Assembly: GCF_051014685.1 (NCBI RefSeq) | Contig: NC_135060.1 | Span: 8,122,001-8,186,000, forward strand | Length of the DNA: 64,000 nt | Reading direction: 5' to 3' | Source: Ptiloglossa arizonensis | Lineage: Eukaryota; Arthropoda; Insecta; Hymenoptera; Colletidae | Shown here: positions 12,116 to 22,640 of the stretch, piece by piece | Numbering within the stretch: position 1 is the stretch's first letter | Layout: every line of letters starts with the position of its first letter | The notes under the pieces: model-generated | Database searches by the model: none | The model's input: the letters and a program-made list of their open reading frames with translations, nothing else | What the model was told of the DNA's origin: nothing | Translations under genes and position numbers: made by a program

Positions 12116-12638
12116 CACATTCCATTTTCCAAACGTTCTTCCTTCGAAAATTCCCGTTCGAGTAACGCGAGCCGTGGAATCTCGTTCCGTGGAAAAACTG
12201 CGGACAGAAGTTACTCAGCAACGTAACATTTAACACCGCGAACGCACGATGGAAAACTTCGTAACGATATTTAACCGAGCGCGCGCCCCGTTCGTGCTGC
12301 TGTGTTTTTTTTCTACGAACAACTGGACACCGCAATGGCAGCCACCGCCGGAAAGCGTTTCATTTATCGAGTAAATTACGGGCGCGGACGGCCACGCGCC
12401 GCTTAATTCAAGAAAGTGATTTAGATTACGCGCGCGGCGTAAAACAACGTTACGAGTTTAATGCACGATCGTCCCGCGCGACCCACGCGCCCCGATACGT
12501 TTCACATCGACTGGCCAAAGAAGATTAAGCAAACAGGATTTACCACGGAACCGGGGACTTCCGTGGGGCCACGTGTTGCCGGCCCGTACGCGAATCGGGA
12601 ATGTTTTTTCTTTTCTTTATTTCTTCTTTTTCTACTTC
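12116..12638. other. CpG-rich unique block
   Basis: Dense in CGCG words, with AT-rich homeodomain-like words (TTTATCGAGTAAATTA, TTAATTC) at 12360-12400. It could be a conserved non-coding element. No frame is convincing. Confidence 0.3.
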
Positions 12639-12902
12639 TTGTTGGAATCAATGCAACAACGATCTTAAGGGTGCCACGCGGTCAAGGGTTTGGACGTTTT
12701 CCTTTTGGCTTTTCTTTCTAGTCGAGTTCCAAGTCCAGAGTCAGAAAGACCACACGACACTGTCGTCGTTCGCATCGAGACACATCACTGTATACGCATT
12801 TGCTCGGACTTTGTATTCTTATATGTACAATAACTATGCTACTAGATACGCGAGATCTCTGCGTGTTACAATATACTAGATATTATAATCTGAACTTTAC
12901 AA
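12639..12902 (+). mobile_element. Dispersed repeat family D, copy 2 (internal deletion)
   Basis: The same start (TTGTTGGAATCAATGCAACA) and end (TATTATAATCTGAACTTTAC) as copy 1. About 80 bp after the first 40 bases are missing and the minisatellite insertion is absent. Overlapping open frames are incidental. Confidence 0.78.
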
Positions 12903-13309
12903 TATTTCTTATTCTTTTTTCGTTCTTTCTTTATTCTTTTCCCGTTCCTGGGGGAGAGACGTCCACGATCTGAAGATCGCGTAGATATTGTTTGGTGTAG
13001 ACGACTTGCATCCGGAGAGACGTGCTCTGGAGCGAGGAACGAGAGCATCGGTCACGATGCGGTGAAATTCGTCGCGATGAATCGCGACCTCGGGAATACG
13101 CGATCACGTGTACCCGTAGGCTTAATTTACCCACCGGGGTAGAAATAGAGTCCTATGGTTTCCAGTATCCAGCGATACGACGATGGTGCGAGCTTCCCGC
13201 GTCGTTCGTGTTTATTCACGGATTTTATGTCTTTTCGCGAACGGTACACTCGTGGGGGTATTCGTTCTTGTAGGTATCGATATCGCGGCTGCTGTGACCA
13301 GGTATCCAA
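12903..13309. other. Unique sequence, no gene seen
   Basis: Pyrimidine-rich at 12905-12950, then CpG-containing unique DNA. Both strands carry short frames of chance-like composition. Confidence 0.45.
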
Positions 13310-13503
13310 CGGTGTGTATATACATTTATTAATATGTATATATATATGTGTATACATATATGTGTATACATATATGTGGAGTGTATATATATGTATGTAT
13401 GTATGTGGAGTGTGTATATATAAAACCGTACCCCATATATATATACATATATGTAAACACATATATATATATATGGAATTTACGTATGGAATTCAACAAA
13501 CTA
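13310..13503. repeat. TATATG/TGTATA microsatellite region
   Basis: Alternating TA/TG tracts (TATATATGTGTATACATATA and similar). It includes a partial direct copy, at about 13425-13450, of the arm of the hairpin that follows. The long Y/I/T-rich frames on both strands are translations of the microsatellite. Confidence 0.9.
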
Positions 13504-13596
13504 CGTGACATTCAATCGTACCCCACATATATATACATATATATAAACATATATATATGGAATGTATATGTATGTGGGGTAAGGTTGAATGTCACG
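13504..13596. repeat. 93-bp near-perfect hairpin
   Basis: CGTGACATTCAA (13504-13515) pairs with TTGAATGTCACG (13585-13596). TACCCCACA (13519-13527) pairs with TGTGGGGTA (13573-13581). The middle is a TATATA-type tract centred at 13550. Pairing therefore extends beyond the microsatellite into unique sequence, which simple slippage does not explain. Confidence 0.88.
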
Positions 13597-13852
13597 GAAG
13601 ACTTTCAGTCAAATCAAGGTCGACCACGAAGGAGGACAAATGATTAAATAGTTAACGAGGGTAAATGATTAAACGATTCGTTTAATTATTGGCACGTTTA
13701 GTTATTGGATTATATTGGACAGGATCGCGTAGACGAGTGTTGCTGTATGTATGGTGTCCCTGATATCGTGAGCCAACGATTTCAAAGTGATAGAGTACGT
13801 TAGTTCTTTGCAGTATTGTAACATTTATCGAGACAATGTTCGGGAACGGAGG

Positions 13853-14210
13853 TGACCTTTTTTAAAGGTAATGCTAGCCAATTTTTCACCTCGTACGAAA
13901 GCGTGTACGAAGACAGATTCAACCGTGTGGTACACCGTGACCTTGAAGGTTACAGAAGGTCAGGAACGAAAGAAAGTAGCGTGTTGTATCGCGAGGCTAC
14001 GTATCGTGTTAAAATGACCTCCATTAGCAAGTGCGCATTTTTGAGCTCCGTTAATTACACTCTTAGCAGTTAGCGCCGATGTTGCGGTGGACCTTTCCGA
14101 CCTTGCATGAACTCGAAGGTCATAGCACATCACGCGGTCGAATTGGTCTCGAAACACGTTTCCGTGCGATGCAAAGAAACGTATGTTCCGTTAAAAAACG
14201 TTAAAGGTCG
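13853..14210. promoter_or_regulatory. Cluster of nuclear-receptor half-sites
   Basis: Seven matches or near matches to AGGTCA in about 360 bp: TGACCTT (13853-13859), TGACCTTGA (13938-13946), AAGGTCA (13956-13962), TGACCT (14015-14020), GACCTTG (14099-14105), AAGGTCA (14116-14122) and AAAGGTCG (14203-14210). The second is a perfect extended FTZ-F1/ERR-type site in reverse. The density is high for unique DNA. Enhancer function is inferred; the overlapping 73-codon frame is not protein-like. Confidence 0.35.
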
Positions 14211-14212
14211 CC

Positions 14213-14625
14213 ATCGTTTTTCGATAAAAAAAATCGCAAGCGGAGAAGATTGACGACTGTTGCGAAGGTTTGTAAAAAATGGTCAAATTTTTTATTTTCT
14301 TTCAATTTTTTCGTACACTTATCATTCGCGAGAAAATCGCTGTTTCTTAGTATCGCGAACCCTATTGTATACATTATTAATTGATGGTACTAAAAAAAAT
14401 AAAAAAATATCGCACTCTGTATCATGTGTACCATATGGTAAGTTTACGTTACCAAGAAATCCAAATTCGAGTGTAGACAATTTTCAGAGATTATCGAATT
14501 TTTATTATGGAACAAGTATTATACCTTCTTTGCTAACCAATATACACTATCCTTCTTGCGATGTACTATACTTTGCTTCACGATATCGATAAAGCCAAGT
14601 TTCAACGCAGCTTAGGAAGAAGATT
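14213..14625. other. AT-rich non-coding stretch
   Basis: A 110-codon plus-strand frame at 14260-14592 is F/Y/S-rich and has no recognised domain, so it is probably chance. Nothing else was seen. Confidence 0.45.
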
Positions 14626-15225
14626 AAATTTTTACTCTAAAAAGAATGTTACATTAGGATTCTTGTTATTATATTAGGAAGAAGCTAGGAAGATTAGATT
14701 TTTATTATAAAGAAAAAATATTAGTTCAGGAAAAAGATAGGAAGATTAGATTCTTAAAATAAGAAGAAATATTACACGAAATACTAGAAAAAATATTGAA
14801 ACTTAAGAACAAATATTGCGAAATACCTCTACCCTAAACATTATACGCTATTGTCCTCCCTACGTATATCAGTATAGAAGATTAGATCTTTACTATCAAA
14901 AAAAATATTAGTTCAGGAAGCATATTTTTAAAATAAGAAGAAACATTACACGAAATACTAGAAAAAATATTGAAACTTAATAAAAAATATTACGAAATAC
15001 CTCTACCCTAAACATTATACGCTATTGTCCTCCCTACGTATATCAGTATAGAAGATTAGATCTTTACTTTAAAAAAAAATTAGTTCAGGAAGAAGATTAG
15101 ATTCTTAAAATAAGAAGAAACATTACACGAAATACTAGAAAAAATATTGAAACCTTAATAAAAAAAATTGCGAAATACCTCTACCCTAAACATTATACAT
15201 CATTGCCCTCGGTACGTGTTCCAGC
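14626..15225. repeat. Tandem array, unit about 174-178 bp, 3 copies
   Basis: CCTCTACCCTAAACATTATAC occurs at 14826, 15000 and 15178. Each is preceded by an A-rich segment (ACACGAAATACTAGAAAAAATATTGAAAC) and a TAGGAAGATTAGATT-type segment. Copies are about 90 percent alike, apart from indels in the A-rich parts. Confidence 0.93.
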
Positions 15226-16018
15226 AAATCTCCGAGATTAATCACACGAGTGGTATTCCTAGATACGTTCAGCGGTCTCCCTGGTCAAAATCGTCCATAG
15301 CCACGTATCGTTTCGCGGGCATCGATCGCGTTATCGGTCGTTTCCGTATCCGAGTTATCTCGTGTAAGGAGTAGGGCGAACTGGGAACGTTCTGGCGCAG
15401 TCTGTATCGATTTACATCCGACGGTTATCGGGGAACGCACGCGCAACAGATGAACGCTTTTTCTTCTCATCTCATCTTTTTTCTTCTCTGTACAAGCTTA
15501 CGTATTTCGTTTGTCAATTTCGCGGGAAAAATCGCGTCCTTTCGTTCTCTCGAAAGTCGAACACGTCCCGCTCGGTGTTTCGTTCGATTTATCGTCGAGA
15601 GTACCGCGACCCATGGTATCCAACGTATTCGAAAAACCCACTGGACCGCTTCCACGAATGTGAATTGCGTCCATTACCGATCACCCGCGACAAAACTACG
15701 AAGAAACGAAACACCTGCCGTCGTAAATATCGCGACTGCGCCTAACGCGTTATTAGAAATAACGGATACCGTACGTTTTTCAAACTGGCGGGAATACCGA
15801 CGAGCAGAGTTCTGGAAACCGCGGAGTTTCACCGTACGTTACACATTGTGCTTTACGCTTGTTCTCCTCGTTTTCTTTCTTTCGATCGTGCACGTATCTG
15901 GTTATCGACGATCTCGAACGGAGCTCTCTACGCGTGAAAGTCGTACCGCCCTGGCTTCGGGCTCGTTGAAATATTTCTCGAGCGTCTCATTAAACGTCAC
16001 ACGGTTCTTCTAAGAGAC
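15226..16018. other. Unique CpG-containing sequence with a long chance-like frame
   Basis: A plus-strand frame of 187 codons (15450-16013) begins with a hydrophobic stretch and has a second hydrophobic stretch near residues 130-150. The bulk is R/S/T/F-rich without a recognised domain. The hydrophobic parts come from pyrimidine-rich DNA. I do not call it a gene, but it is the longest frame in the first third of the window. Confidence 0.35.
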
Positions 16019-16019
16019 A

Positions 16020-16095
16020 AATTACAGAGCACACACAAATATAATACACGTACGTACATACATACACGTACATACATACACGTACACACATCGAG
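16020..16095. repeat. ACGTACATAC microsatellite
   Basis: Imperfect repeats of ACGTACATACATAC between two unique flanks. Confidence 0.88.
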
Positions 16096-17149
16096 CGTAA
16101 AGTCTCGTTTGTCGCGCGTACGCTCTTGCTTCTCGATCTCTCTCGCGCGGTGTAGATATAATTAATATTCATTAGGGACCACCTTATTAAGGGTCGGGTA
16201 TATACACTCGATCCAAAACGTGTGTCGGGTGGCTCTCCGCGAGATACTTTGGAAAATGACGAGAGACCTGAAATTAATCGAAGTCTACGAACAGCCGTCT
16301 ATTAATACCAATTTCTCTTCGAAGGCCGACGGTTCGCTTCGAATAAATATAACCGTCGATGCAGAACTCGTGGTCAAGGTTTCTATGTCGCTATTTCTCA
16401 CCACTGTTGTTCGGGCCTGGATCCCGCCGCAACGCCCAAGGGATGTTTCAAAGAAGAAAATCATCGTTCGGTCTCCGTTTCGGATCCCGAGCGTGTCGCG
16501 GATCGTCGAATTAAGCATCACGCACATCCTGACGATTGTAAAAGCCGGATGTCGATATTTACCACGAGCAACTGCCAATCTTGGGAACAGGACGACGTAT
16601 CGTGTGTTTTGTGTATGATTCATCGATCGATTCGTTCGAATCATGATGTTTTCCCGCGCATCGTTGCTAAATATCTTCGAAGATGTGCAACACGATTACG
16701 GTACAACCACGTTAATGTGAGGACCACCGAACATATTGATAAGACCAGCGAGAAACCTAAACACCGGGATCATCGATAAACAAAATTCATGTAAGCTGCT
16801 GCCCGCTGAATAAAAATTCATTGATTGTTCAACCTGGAGTGTGAACCTCTGTCACCCGCCGCGCATCTTTTATTATTACGCCGGAATCGCTGATGTACTC
16901 TCTAAGGAAGTATATTTGGTTAGAAACAGTATCTTTTGCTAAATCGATGTATACTCTAGGGAGGTTTTTGTCAAAGCAGTGATTTTCGCTACTTATTTCA
17001 TTATTTTACGGAGTGAAGAATAAACTAAGCCATTTTCATTTAAGAACGAAGTGGGTTGTAGTGCATGAGTGAAAAGACTTTCTGTTGAACACGTGACATT
17101 AATAACGACGATAGAAACGCGTGTGCTGCGAGCAGCTGCAACAATAATT
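16096..17149. other. Unique sequence, weak coding hint
   Basis: The plus-strand frame at 16220-16618 (132 codons) has a first third with balanced, protein-like composition (D, E, K, N and V present) around 16257-16380. It then becomes R/S-rich. No splice pair or domain supports it. A TATA-like GGGTATATACAC lies at about 16196. The rest shows nothing. Confidence 0.35.
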
Positions 17150-17326
17150 TTGTAAAGTTTAGATTATAATATCTAGTTTATTATGGTATGCAGGGATTAG
17201 TATGGTATCTAATAGTATAGTTTTTGTACAGTTAGTGTCGTGTGGTCTTCGTGACTCTGGACTTGGAACTCGACTGGAAAGAAAAACCAAAAGGAAAACA
17301 GCCAAACCAGCTGTTGATCAGCGTGT
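17150..17326 (-). mobile_element. Dispersed repeat family D, copy 3 (inverted, truncated)
   Basis: TTGTAAAGTTTAGATTATAA at 17150 is the reverse complement of the family's right end. CACTAAC-type sequence, then the reverse complements of CCACACGACACTGTCG, CCAAGTCCAGAGTC and TTTTGGTTTTTCTTTCCAG, follow in the expected inverted order. The copy stops at about 17326, where mariner-like sequence begins, so the left part is lost. Confidence 0.75.
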
Positions 17327-17390
17327 AAACATTTTATTAAATTATGTATTCTCCATTTTGGAAAACGAAATTACTTTCCTAACAATAATC
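17322..17390. mobile_element. Mariner-type MITE fragment
   Basis: ATTTTATTAAATTATGTATTC, CTCCATTTTGGAAAAC and TTACTTTCC match the right half of the complete element at 17529-17665. The left half is missing. Confidence 0.7.
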
Positions 17391-17528
17391 CATTGTTACC
17401 AGAAACGATTCTTCTCTGACAAAAATTATATCTCTTCCCCTTAATGGTATATTCAAGATTACGAATAGTATGAGAATCACCCAATGGGAGCAGAAAGAAA
17501 ATTGCAATTTGTTACATTGTGCACTCTA

Positions 17529-17665
17529 TTAGGTCGTTCGGAAAGTAATTTCTTTTTTTTTTTTTTTGTGAAAATAAAACATGACTTTCTTAGAGCGTAT
17601 AAGCATTTTATTAAATTATGTATTCTCCATTTTGGAAAACTAAAACGACTTTCCATACAACCTAA
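17529..17665. mobile_element. Complete mariner-type MITE, 137 bp
   Basis: The left end is TTAGGTCGTTCGGAAAGT. The right end, reverse-complemented, is TTAGGTTGTATGGAAAGT, so the terminal inverted repeats match at about 15 of 18 positions. TA flanks both ends (17527-17528 and 17666-17667), the target duplication typical of Tc1/mariner. The inside is only about 100 bp with a T-run and no transposase, so it is a deletion derivative. Confidence 0.85.
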
Positions 17666-17850
17666 TAATAACTCCTGTACCATTAGATTCTAAAAGCTTT
17701 CCTCTATTATTTAAAACCAAACCGAAATCCCTATCATTTTCAATTCTCACGCAATACTTTATTTTCGTCTCGAATCCTGAATGTTCACAAAAATGTATAT
17801 TTTTCAAGAACCAAGGCCCATAGAACAATTCTACTTCCAAATAGTATTAT

Positions 17851-18042
17851 ATAAGAATCACCCACTATAAGCAGAAAGAAACTTGCCATTCCTCACATTG
17901 TGCAATCTATTAGATCGTTCAACAACAAATCTCATTTTCTTCGATAAAAATGAAACACACTTTTCTAAGATCGTCTAAACATTTGATTAAATCATCTATC
18001 CTCTATTTAGAAAAACAAAACGACTTTCCGTACAACCCAATA
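17851..18042. mobile_element. Second mariner-type MITE with duplicated flank
   Basis: The element proper is 17910-18040, flanked by TA. The right end is ACTTTCCGTACAACCCAA; the left end is TTAGATCGTTC, degraded. Its left flank (AGAATCACCCA..GCAGAAAGAAA..CATTGTGCA) also matches the flank of the 17529 copy. A segment of about 380 bp containing the MITE was therefore duplicated, rather than two independent insertions having occurred. Confidence 0.75.
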
Positions 18043-18459
18043 TTTTCAATATTTTCTACCCCGCTACTGTTCGATCCAAGTCGTCCTCTTGGTAAACGTA
18101 ACAAAGGAAAAAAGCATCTTGGACCAAGTTCGTCGTTCGAGGAGTCTCGACTGTTTCTCTCAGCATCGAAAAGAATAACTTCCCCTTGCATTGTTTCGTC
18201 TCCGGGTGGTGGACGAGGCTCCCCGTTCCAATCGCGGGTATGCCGCGTCACCGAGTTTCGCACCGCGAAAATCCATTACGACGATGACAAACGATCCACC
18301 GGGTTATAAATACTACGCGTTATAAATATTCCGCGCGACGAGTATTCGCACCCCGATAATCCAGCGCGGCACAGATATCGGTGTTGCGACACATCTCCCT
18401 TTAATCGCTTCACCCAATTTCCTGGGCAAAACCTCGGATCGACTCTAAGTCGATTGATC
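18043..18459. other. CpG-richer unique sequence, no gene seen
   Basis: Frames of 119 and 86 codons overlap on opposite strands, a pattern of composition rather than coding. No motif cluster was recognised. Confidence 0.4.
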
Positions 18460-18600
18460 CGTACTCGACCGCGTGCACACATATACGAACACGTATACAG
18501 GTACACGTGGACGTGCAACGACAGCGAGTTGCATATATACATATACATGTATATGTATATATATATATATCTATATATATACACAACGTGTACGTAGCAC
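18460..18600. repeat. ACACGTATAC/TATATA microsatellite
   Basis: Alternating purine-pyrimidine tract, mainly TATATACATATACATGTATA with a TATATATATATATC run near 18556-18575. It is partly self-complementary. Confidence 0.85.
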
Positions 18601-19079
18601 CGGTCGCAACAGAAGCCCTTAAGTAGATACTCGTCACCCCCGCGAATCCGGCTTAAACCTCAGTCCGGCGTGTAAGCACGTGTACACGCTGTTTCGTCCA
18701 CAGTTTCTTTTCTTTCTTTCTTTTTTTTTTTTCTTTTTAAGCTTCGTTAAGTCACCACCCGTGCCCTAATTGAAAGAGTGACCCCTGTCGGTGGTCCTGA
18801 GGGTGCCGAACGCGAGGGTGCTGGACCTACCACCGGTTCGCAGCCGGTTTAATGATAACGAAGAAAAAGGGTTTTGCACAGGGATTTCGAGCTAGAGTAT
18901 GAGTATTACCGTGGTCTCGACGTGTACACTGTCGATCATAAATTTCACGAACCTCCCTTATCGCTGCCCTTGCTCCTGAAAGCCCTTTTTTCAATTTCCA
19001 CGAGAGAACGACGAAACTCCTCTGTGAAGCTTCATTCGCTTCATAACGATGCGCGATTTTGATTCATCGACGTCGATGA
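18601..19079. other. Unique sequence with Grainyhead-like words
   Basis: A T/C-rich run lies at 18708-18740. It is followed by a GC-richer block with CACCGGTTCG and AGCCGGTTTA (about 18831-18853), each resembling half of the Grainyhead site AACCGGTT. The words are seen; function is speculative. No gene was seen. Confidence 0.25.
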
Positions 19080-19225
19080 ATTTCTTGTTTATTAATTTCT
19101 CAAATAATACATCCACCCTTGTAATTGGTAGAAAATTTCGAAGATTGAACGATTTTACGCGAAATTGTCGAGAAAAATACTGTTCTATCGCAATAATAAT
19201 TCTATTTTTCTTCAACGTTGTAATC
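19080..19225. repeat. Isolated unit related to the 20.2-kb array
   Basis: GGTAGAAAATTTCGAAGATTGAACGATTTTACGCGAAATTGTCGAGAAAAATA at 19127-19179 matches the start of the array at 20228-20279. It is a single diverged copy about 1.1 kb upstream. Confidence 0.75.
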
Positions 19226-19559
19226 TCGCCTGTTACCGAACTTGTTCAACGAGATGAAATTCAATCGGTTCGTATTACAATTACCCACGATCTAAGAGAA
19301 GCCATCGGAATTTCAATCTAAAAGCCATTTACCACATCGATCTCGTTTACGCGAAATTTCGATCGTTCTATTTTCTTTTCTCTACTTCCTCTCTATACCG
19401 TGTATTATTTAAGGATCGTATCCTTGTTTTCTTTTATTTCGAAGTACTCGTCGCGATCGACGATTACGGAATATTATTCCTCGCTGTTTGGAAATTGATC
19501 GATCGATCGGGTACGCGTTCTTTGTTCGATCGAGATACGAGAGATCCACGGGGAGAATT

Positions 19560-19860
19560 TAATGAAAGAAAATTCACTAAAATGGAATTAATACGAAGGT
19601 AAACAGTAATTACGCGCGAATGGCGGCGCGGTTGTTTACGAAACGGTTGACGAAGATTCGGCGGAGCTCGCGTGGAATGGCGTGTCTTCGTTGTAATTGG
19701 CTACGATGTGTGGGTATATGAATACGATATTACCGCGCGAATCCCTTGAAATTTATGTGGTTATACGCGCGGCTTATATTTGCATGCGTATATTGCGCGG
19801 CGCCAACCCCCGTAATGGGGGCGAAATGAAATTACGAGAAGGCGCACGCACGGGGTGAGG
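19560..19860. promoter_or_regulatory. Candidate enhancer-like unique block
   Basis: CpG-dense, non-repeated sequence containing TAATTA (homeodomain core), TTGTTTAC (forkhead core), ATTTGCATGCGTAT (POU-like) and the hairpin CCCCC-gtaat-GGGGG (19807-19821). No frame is open for long. The motif content is typical of developmental cis-regulatory modules, but this is inference without conservation data. Confidence 0.25.
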
Positions 19861-20219
19861 TGAGGGGTTGGTTGGAGGCGAAACGTTCGCGAGGACACGA
19901 GGAACAGAGAACGAAGAGTTTGTGAATGAATACGTGTGGATAACGTGGGAATAAATTATGGCTAAGGTCTTGAAAATATTGCGAAACTCCCAAATTACAT
20001 TTGCACGGTGTGCACAGTCTTGTACCGTTTAATAGGGGCAATCTTTCCCGCCTTGTTGCTAGGTAAAGGTCTTGTTAACATTTCCGCGAAAACGATGTTT
20101 GAATAGCGAATTACGAATACCGATTAACTTGGTTTTTTTATTATTTCACGAAGTAATTGTGCTTGTAGAGAACCCTTGTAATTTCTGTCGTACATTGTCT
20201 CGTTGTTCGGTGACTGTCT
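19861..20219. other. Unique sequence, no gene seen
   Basis: No repeat or protein-like frame is evident. Confidence 0.45.
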
Positions 20220-20770
20220 CGAATGTGGTAGAAAATTTACAAGATTGAAGGATTTTAAAAAAAATTGTCGAGAAAAATATTTTTATATCGCAATAATGAG
20301 AAAGAGAATGGTGAGAATATGGGGAACTTGTTATCAGTGCGACACAAATAATTTTACAGAAAATTGTCGAGGAAAATATTTCTATACTATAATAGTAAAA
20401 CATCCGTTCGAGAATAGTAAGAAAATGGAAAACTTGTTATTAGTATAATACGGATAATTTTACAGGAAATTGTCGAGGCAAATATTTTTTTACTACAATT
20501 GTAACACTTTCGTTCGAGAATGGTAGGAAAATGGAAAACTTGTTATTAGTGTAACACGAATAATTTAACACGAAATTGTCGAGGCAAATATTTCTACACT
20601 ACAGTAATAAAACATTCCTTGGAGAATGGTAAGAAAATGAAAAACTTGTGATTAGTGTACCACGAATAATTTAACACGAGATTTTCATGGCAAATATTCT
20701 TACACCGCAATGCCAAAAAAATACATCGATTCGATTAAAGAAACTAGAAAACCTATTATTGGTGTAACAT
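20220..20770. repeat. Tandem array, unit about 105 bp, 5 copies
   Basis: ATTGTCGAGGAAAATATTT and variants recur at about 20264, 20361, 20468 and 20576, with a decayed copy near 20680. They alternate with GAGAATGGTAAGAAAATGGA and AACTTGTTATTAGTGTAA. Divergence rises to the right. Confidence 0.9.
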
Positions 20771-21489
20771 TGAAATTGTAACTTTTGAAATAACGTGCTT
20801 CCCAGCCGCGCGAAATTCCCTCGCGAGCGTTAAAAGCGAAATTTCTATTTCGTCCACGGTGTATTAAAAGTACAATGCTTCTCGTCCCTTCTTTGAAACA
20901 CAGTTTCCGTCACCAGACGTGCTCTAATTTTTCCGCACGGCGGGAACAACGTTACGTTTTAATTTTTACAACGTCTGCGCCCTTTTTATCCCACTTTTAC
21001 AGTCCCGGCGGTCAAGAAAACCGAGATTCAGTGAACGCGAGGTGTTCTCGACGTATATTACCACGCGTACACGTAAACGAAATTCGTTTGCACGTATAAA
21101 CCCGAGGTATACACACGGCTGACAATTTCCGCGTGCGTTGCAGGATACAAATGACATACGGAGAAGCGAGCTCGGCTCGCAGCGAGCGGAATGCGTACGC
21201 GTTAGAAATTCGCCCGCGCGAGCGTACGTTACCATACGTGACGCGCATAAGCGTGGAAAAAGGTTCGCCATTCGCGATTCAAATTTATGCAGAGGGTCTC
21301 GAAAACCTGTATTTAAACGTCCTATCGAGTATGGTAGGATCTCCGGTAGGTCGGGTGACGATTTATCGATCGATCGCCAACGATTTTACGTTCTCTTAAT
21401 CGCTACCAAAAATTTCTCAACACTAGAGCTACCAACGATGAACGTATCACTAATACGTTATTTCTAACGGATTGCATACGTAATTAACC
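20771..21489. other. CpG-rich unique block, no gene seen
   Basis: At 20880-21380 the sequence is GC-richer, with overlapping frames on both strands (up to 109 codons) that share composition bias rather than protein-like content. ACACTAGAGCTACC at 21420-21433 resembles the word that precedes the related array near 44.45 kb. Confidence 0.4.
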
Positions 21490-21511
21490 ATTGGTTAATT
21501 TACGAGGAAGA

Positions 21512-21865
21512 CTAGTTGTCTATTTGGATAATTGTCCATGAATATTTTGAGCAAAGACACTATTGATAATTGAGTAATTTTAAGAAGAAGTTTCAAATAA
21601 GTTAGATTGACCCCTTTGGTAGCTCTACTGTTCATTAGTTGTCTATCCACAAATATTGTAGGCAAAGGCACGGTTAATAATCGAGTAATTTTGAAGAGAA
21701 TTTTCAAACAAGTCAAAATGACCCCTTTGATAGTTCTACTGTTTATTAACTGTTTATTTTGATAATTATCCACGAGTATCGTAGGCAAAGACACTATTGA
21801 TAATCGAGTAATTTTAAAAAGAAGTTTGGAACAGATCACATTGATCCCTTTGGTAGTTTTGGTCT
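21512..21865. repeat. Tandem array, unit about 111-122 bp, 3 copies (family shared with 44.6 kb)
   Basis: Each copy carries TAATTATCCACGAATATTGTAGG-like, AAAGACACTATTGATAAT and AATTGACCCCTTTGGTAG words and ends in GGTAGTTCTACTGTTTATTA. The same family occurs at 44.56-44.96 kb. The minus-strand 183-codon frame over it translates the repeats three times and is not a gene. Confidence 0.9.
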
Positions 21866-22429
21866 TGAGAAGGTCTTTCAATTTTTCTTTTTCAATTGGA
21901 AAATTTAAAGATCGTGCAACCAAAGAATCTGTCGAAACATAAATAACGATGGTATATAAAAATATACTGTATGTTCTTCTTCTTCTTTTCTTTTGAGAAA
22001 TAAAATACTTGGAAAGATAGTGACGACCTATCGAGGTTACTTGCACGTTGAGGCAAGTAAATTAATTATTCGCTGGTTTTTACAATTTTACAATTTTAAT
22101 AACACCATTCGGAAAGATTCTTTCGCGTATTCTTTTCTCGACTTCTCGAATAGTTTCCAGAAAATTGATGCGATTACCATCGGTAAATAAACGTGCGCTC
22201 CTATTTACAATCGAAGATTTTATTCTCGCGAAGTTCAGAAGAGTACTAGGTGCCACTGTTGCTGGTGTAGTCATCGATAACGGAACTCTGTTCGTTTTCT
22301 TTTCGCAAAATTGTGCAACGATGGATTGTTTTCCCTTCACTTTCGTTAGACTCGCGGCGCACCGTATCGATGACGAGGCGAGATCGAATCCATCGGTGTG
22401 AATTCCCACGATTACTTTAATTTGGAAAT
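21866..22429. other. Unique sequence with overlapping frames
   Basis: Minus-strand frame 22080-22409 (109 codons, beginning at a GTG) has fairly balanced composition. It lies opposite a 78-codon plus-strand frame. No start, splice pair or domain supports either, so neither is called. Confidence 0.35.
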
Positions 22430-22640
22430 TAGTGGCCGGGTGGTAATCGATTTCCGGAATCCAGCACCATATACAGAGCTCTGAATTTAATCGGTGGTAT
22501 TCGGTAATGAACTTGCCTCTGACCGAGCGTAGACGCGTCTGTAATTACTTAAATGCTCGTGATCGATCTTCGAGAATGCAGTAACGTTTATCAAACGCTT
22601 CGAGGTATTAGATATTATCGTTCTCACTGGTTTAAATTTC
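22430..22640. promoter_or_regulatory. Possible conserved non-coding block
   Basis: Unique and balanced in composition, with homeodomain-like words (GATTACTTTAATTTG, GAATTTAATC, TGTAATTACTTAAATG). It is clearly distinct from the flanking AT-rich filler. Regulatory use is only a guess from texture and motifs. Confidence 0.2.

Noticed and set aside
13127..13647. Y/I/T-rich frames on both strands
   Set aside because: Translations of TA/TG microsatellite.
15450..16013. 187-codon plus-strand frame with an N-terminal hydrophobic stretch like a signal peptide
   Set aside because: R/S/T/F-rich composition and hydrophobic runs come from pyrimidine-rich DNA. There is no domain, and no splice or start context stands out.
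17484..17693. Frame over the mariner-type MITE as a transposase fragment
   Set aside because: No D,D34D catalytic region or helix-turn-helix is visible; the frame is only the terminal repeats and a T-run.
21495..22046. 183-codon minus-strand frame
   Set aside because: Translates the satellite units three times; the repeated peptide is a repeat artefact.
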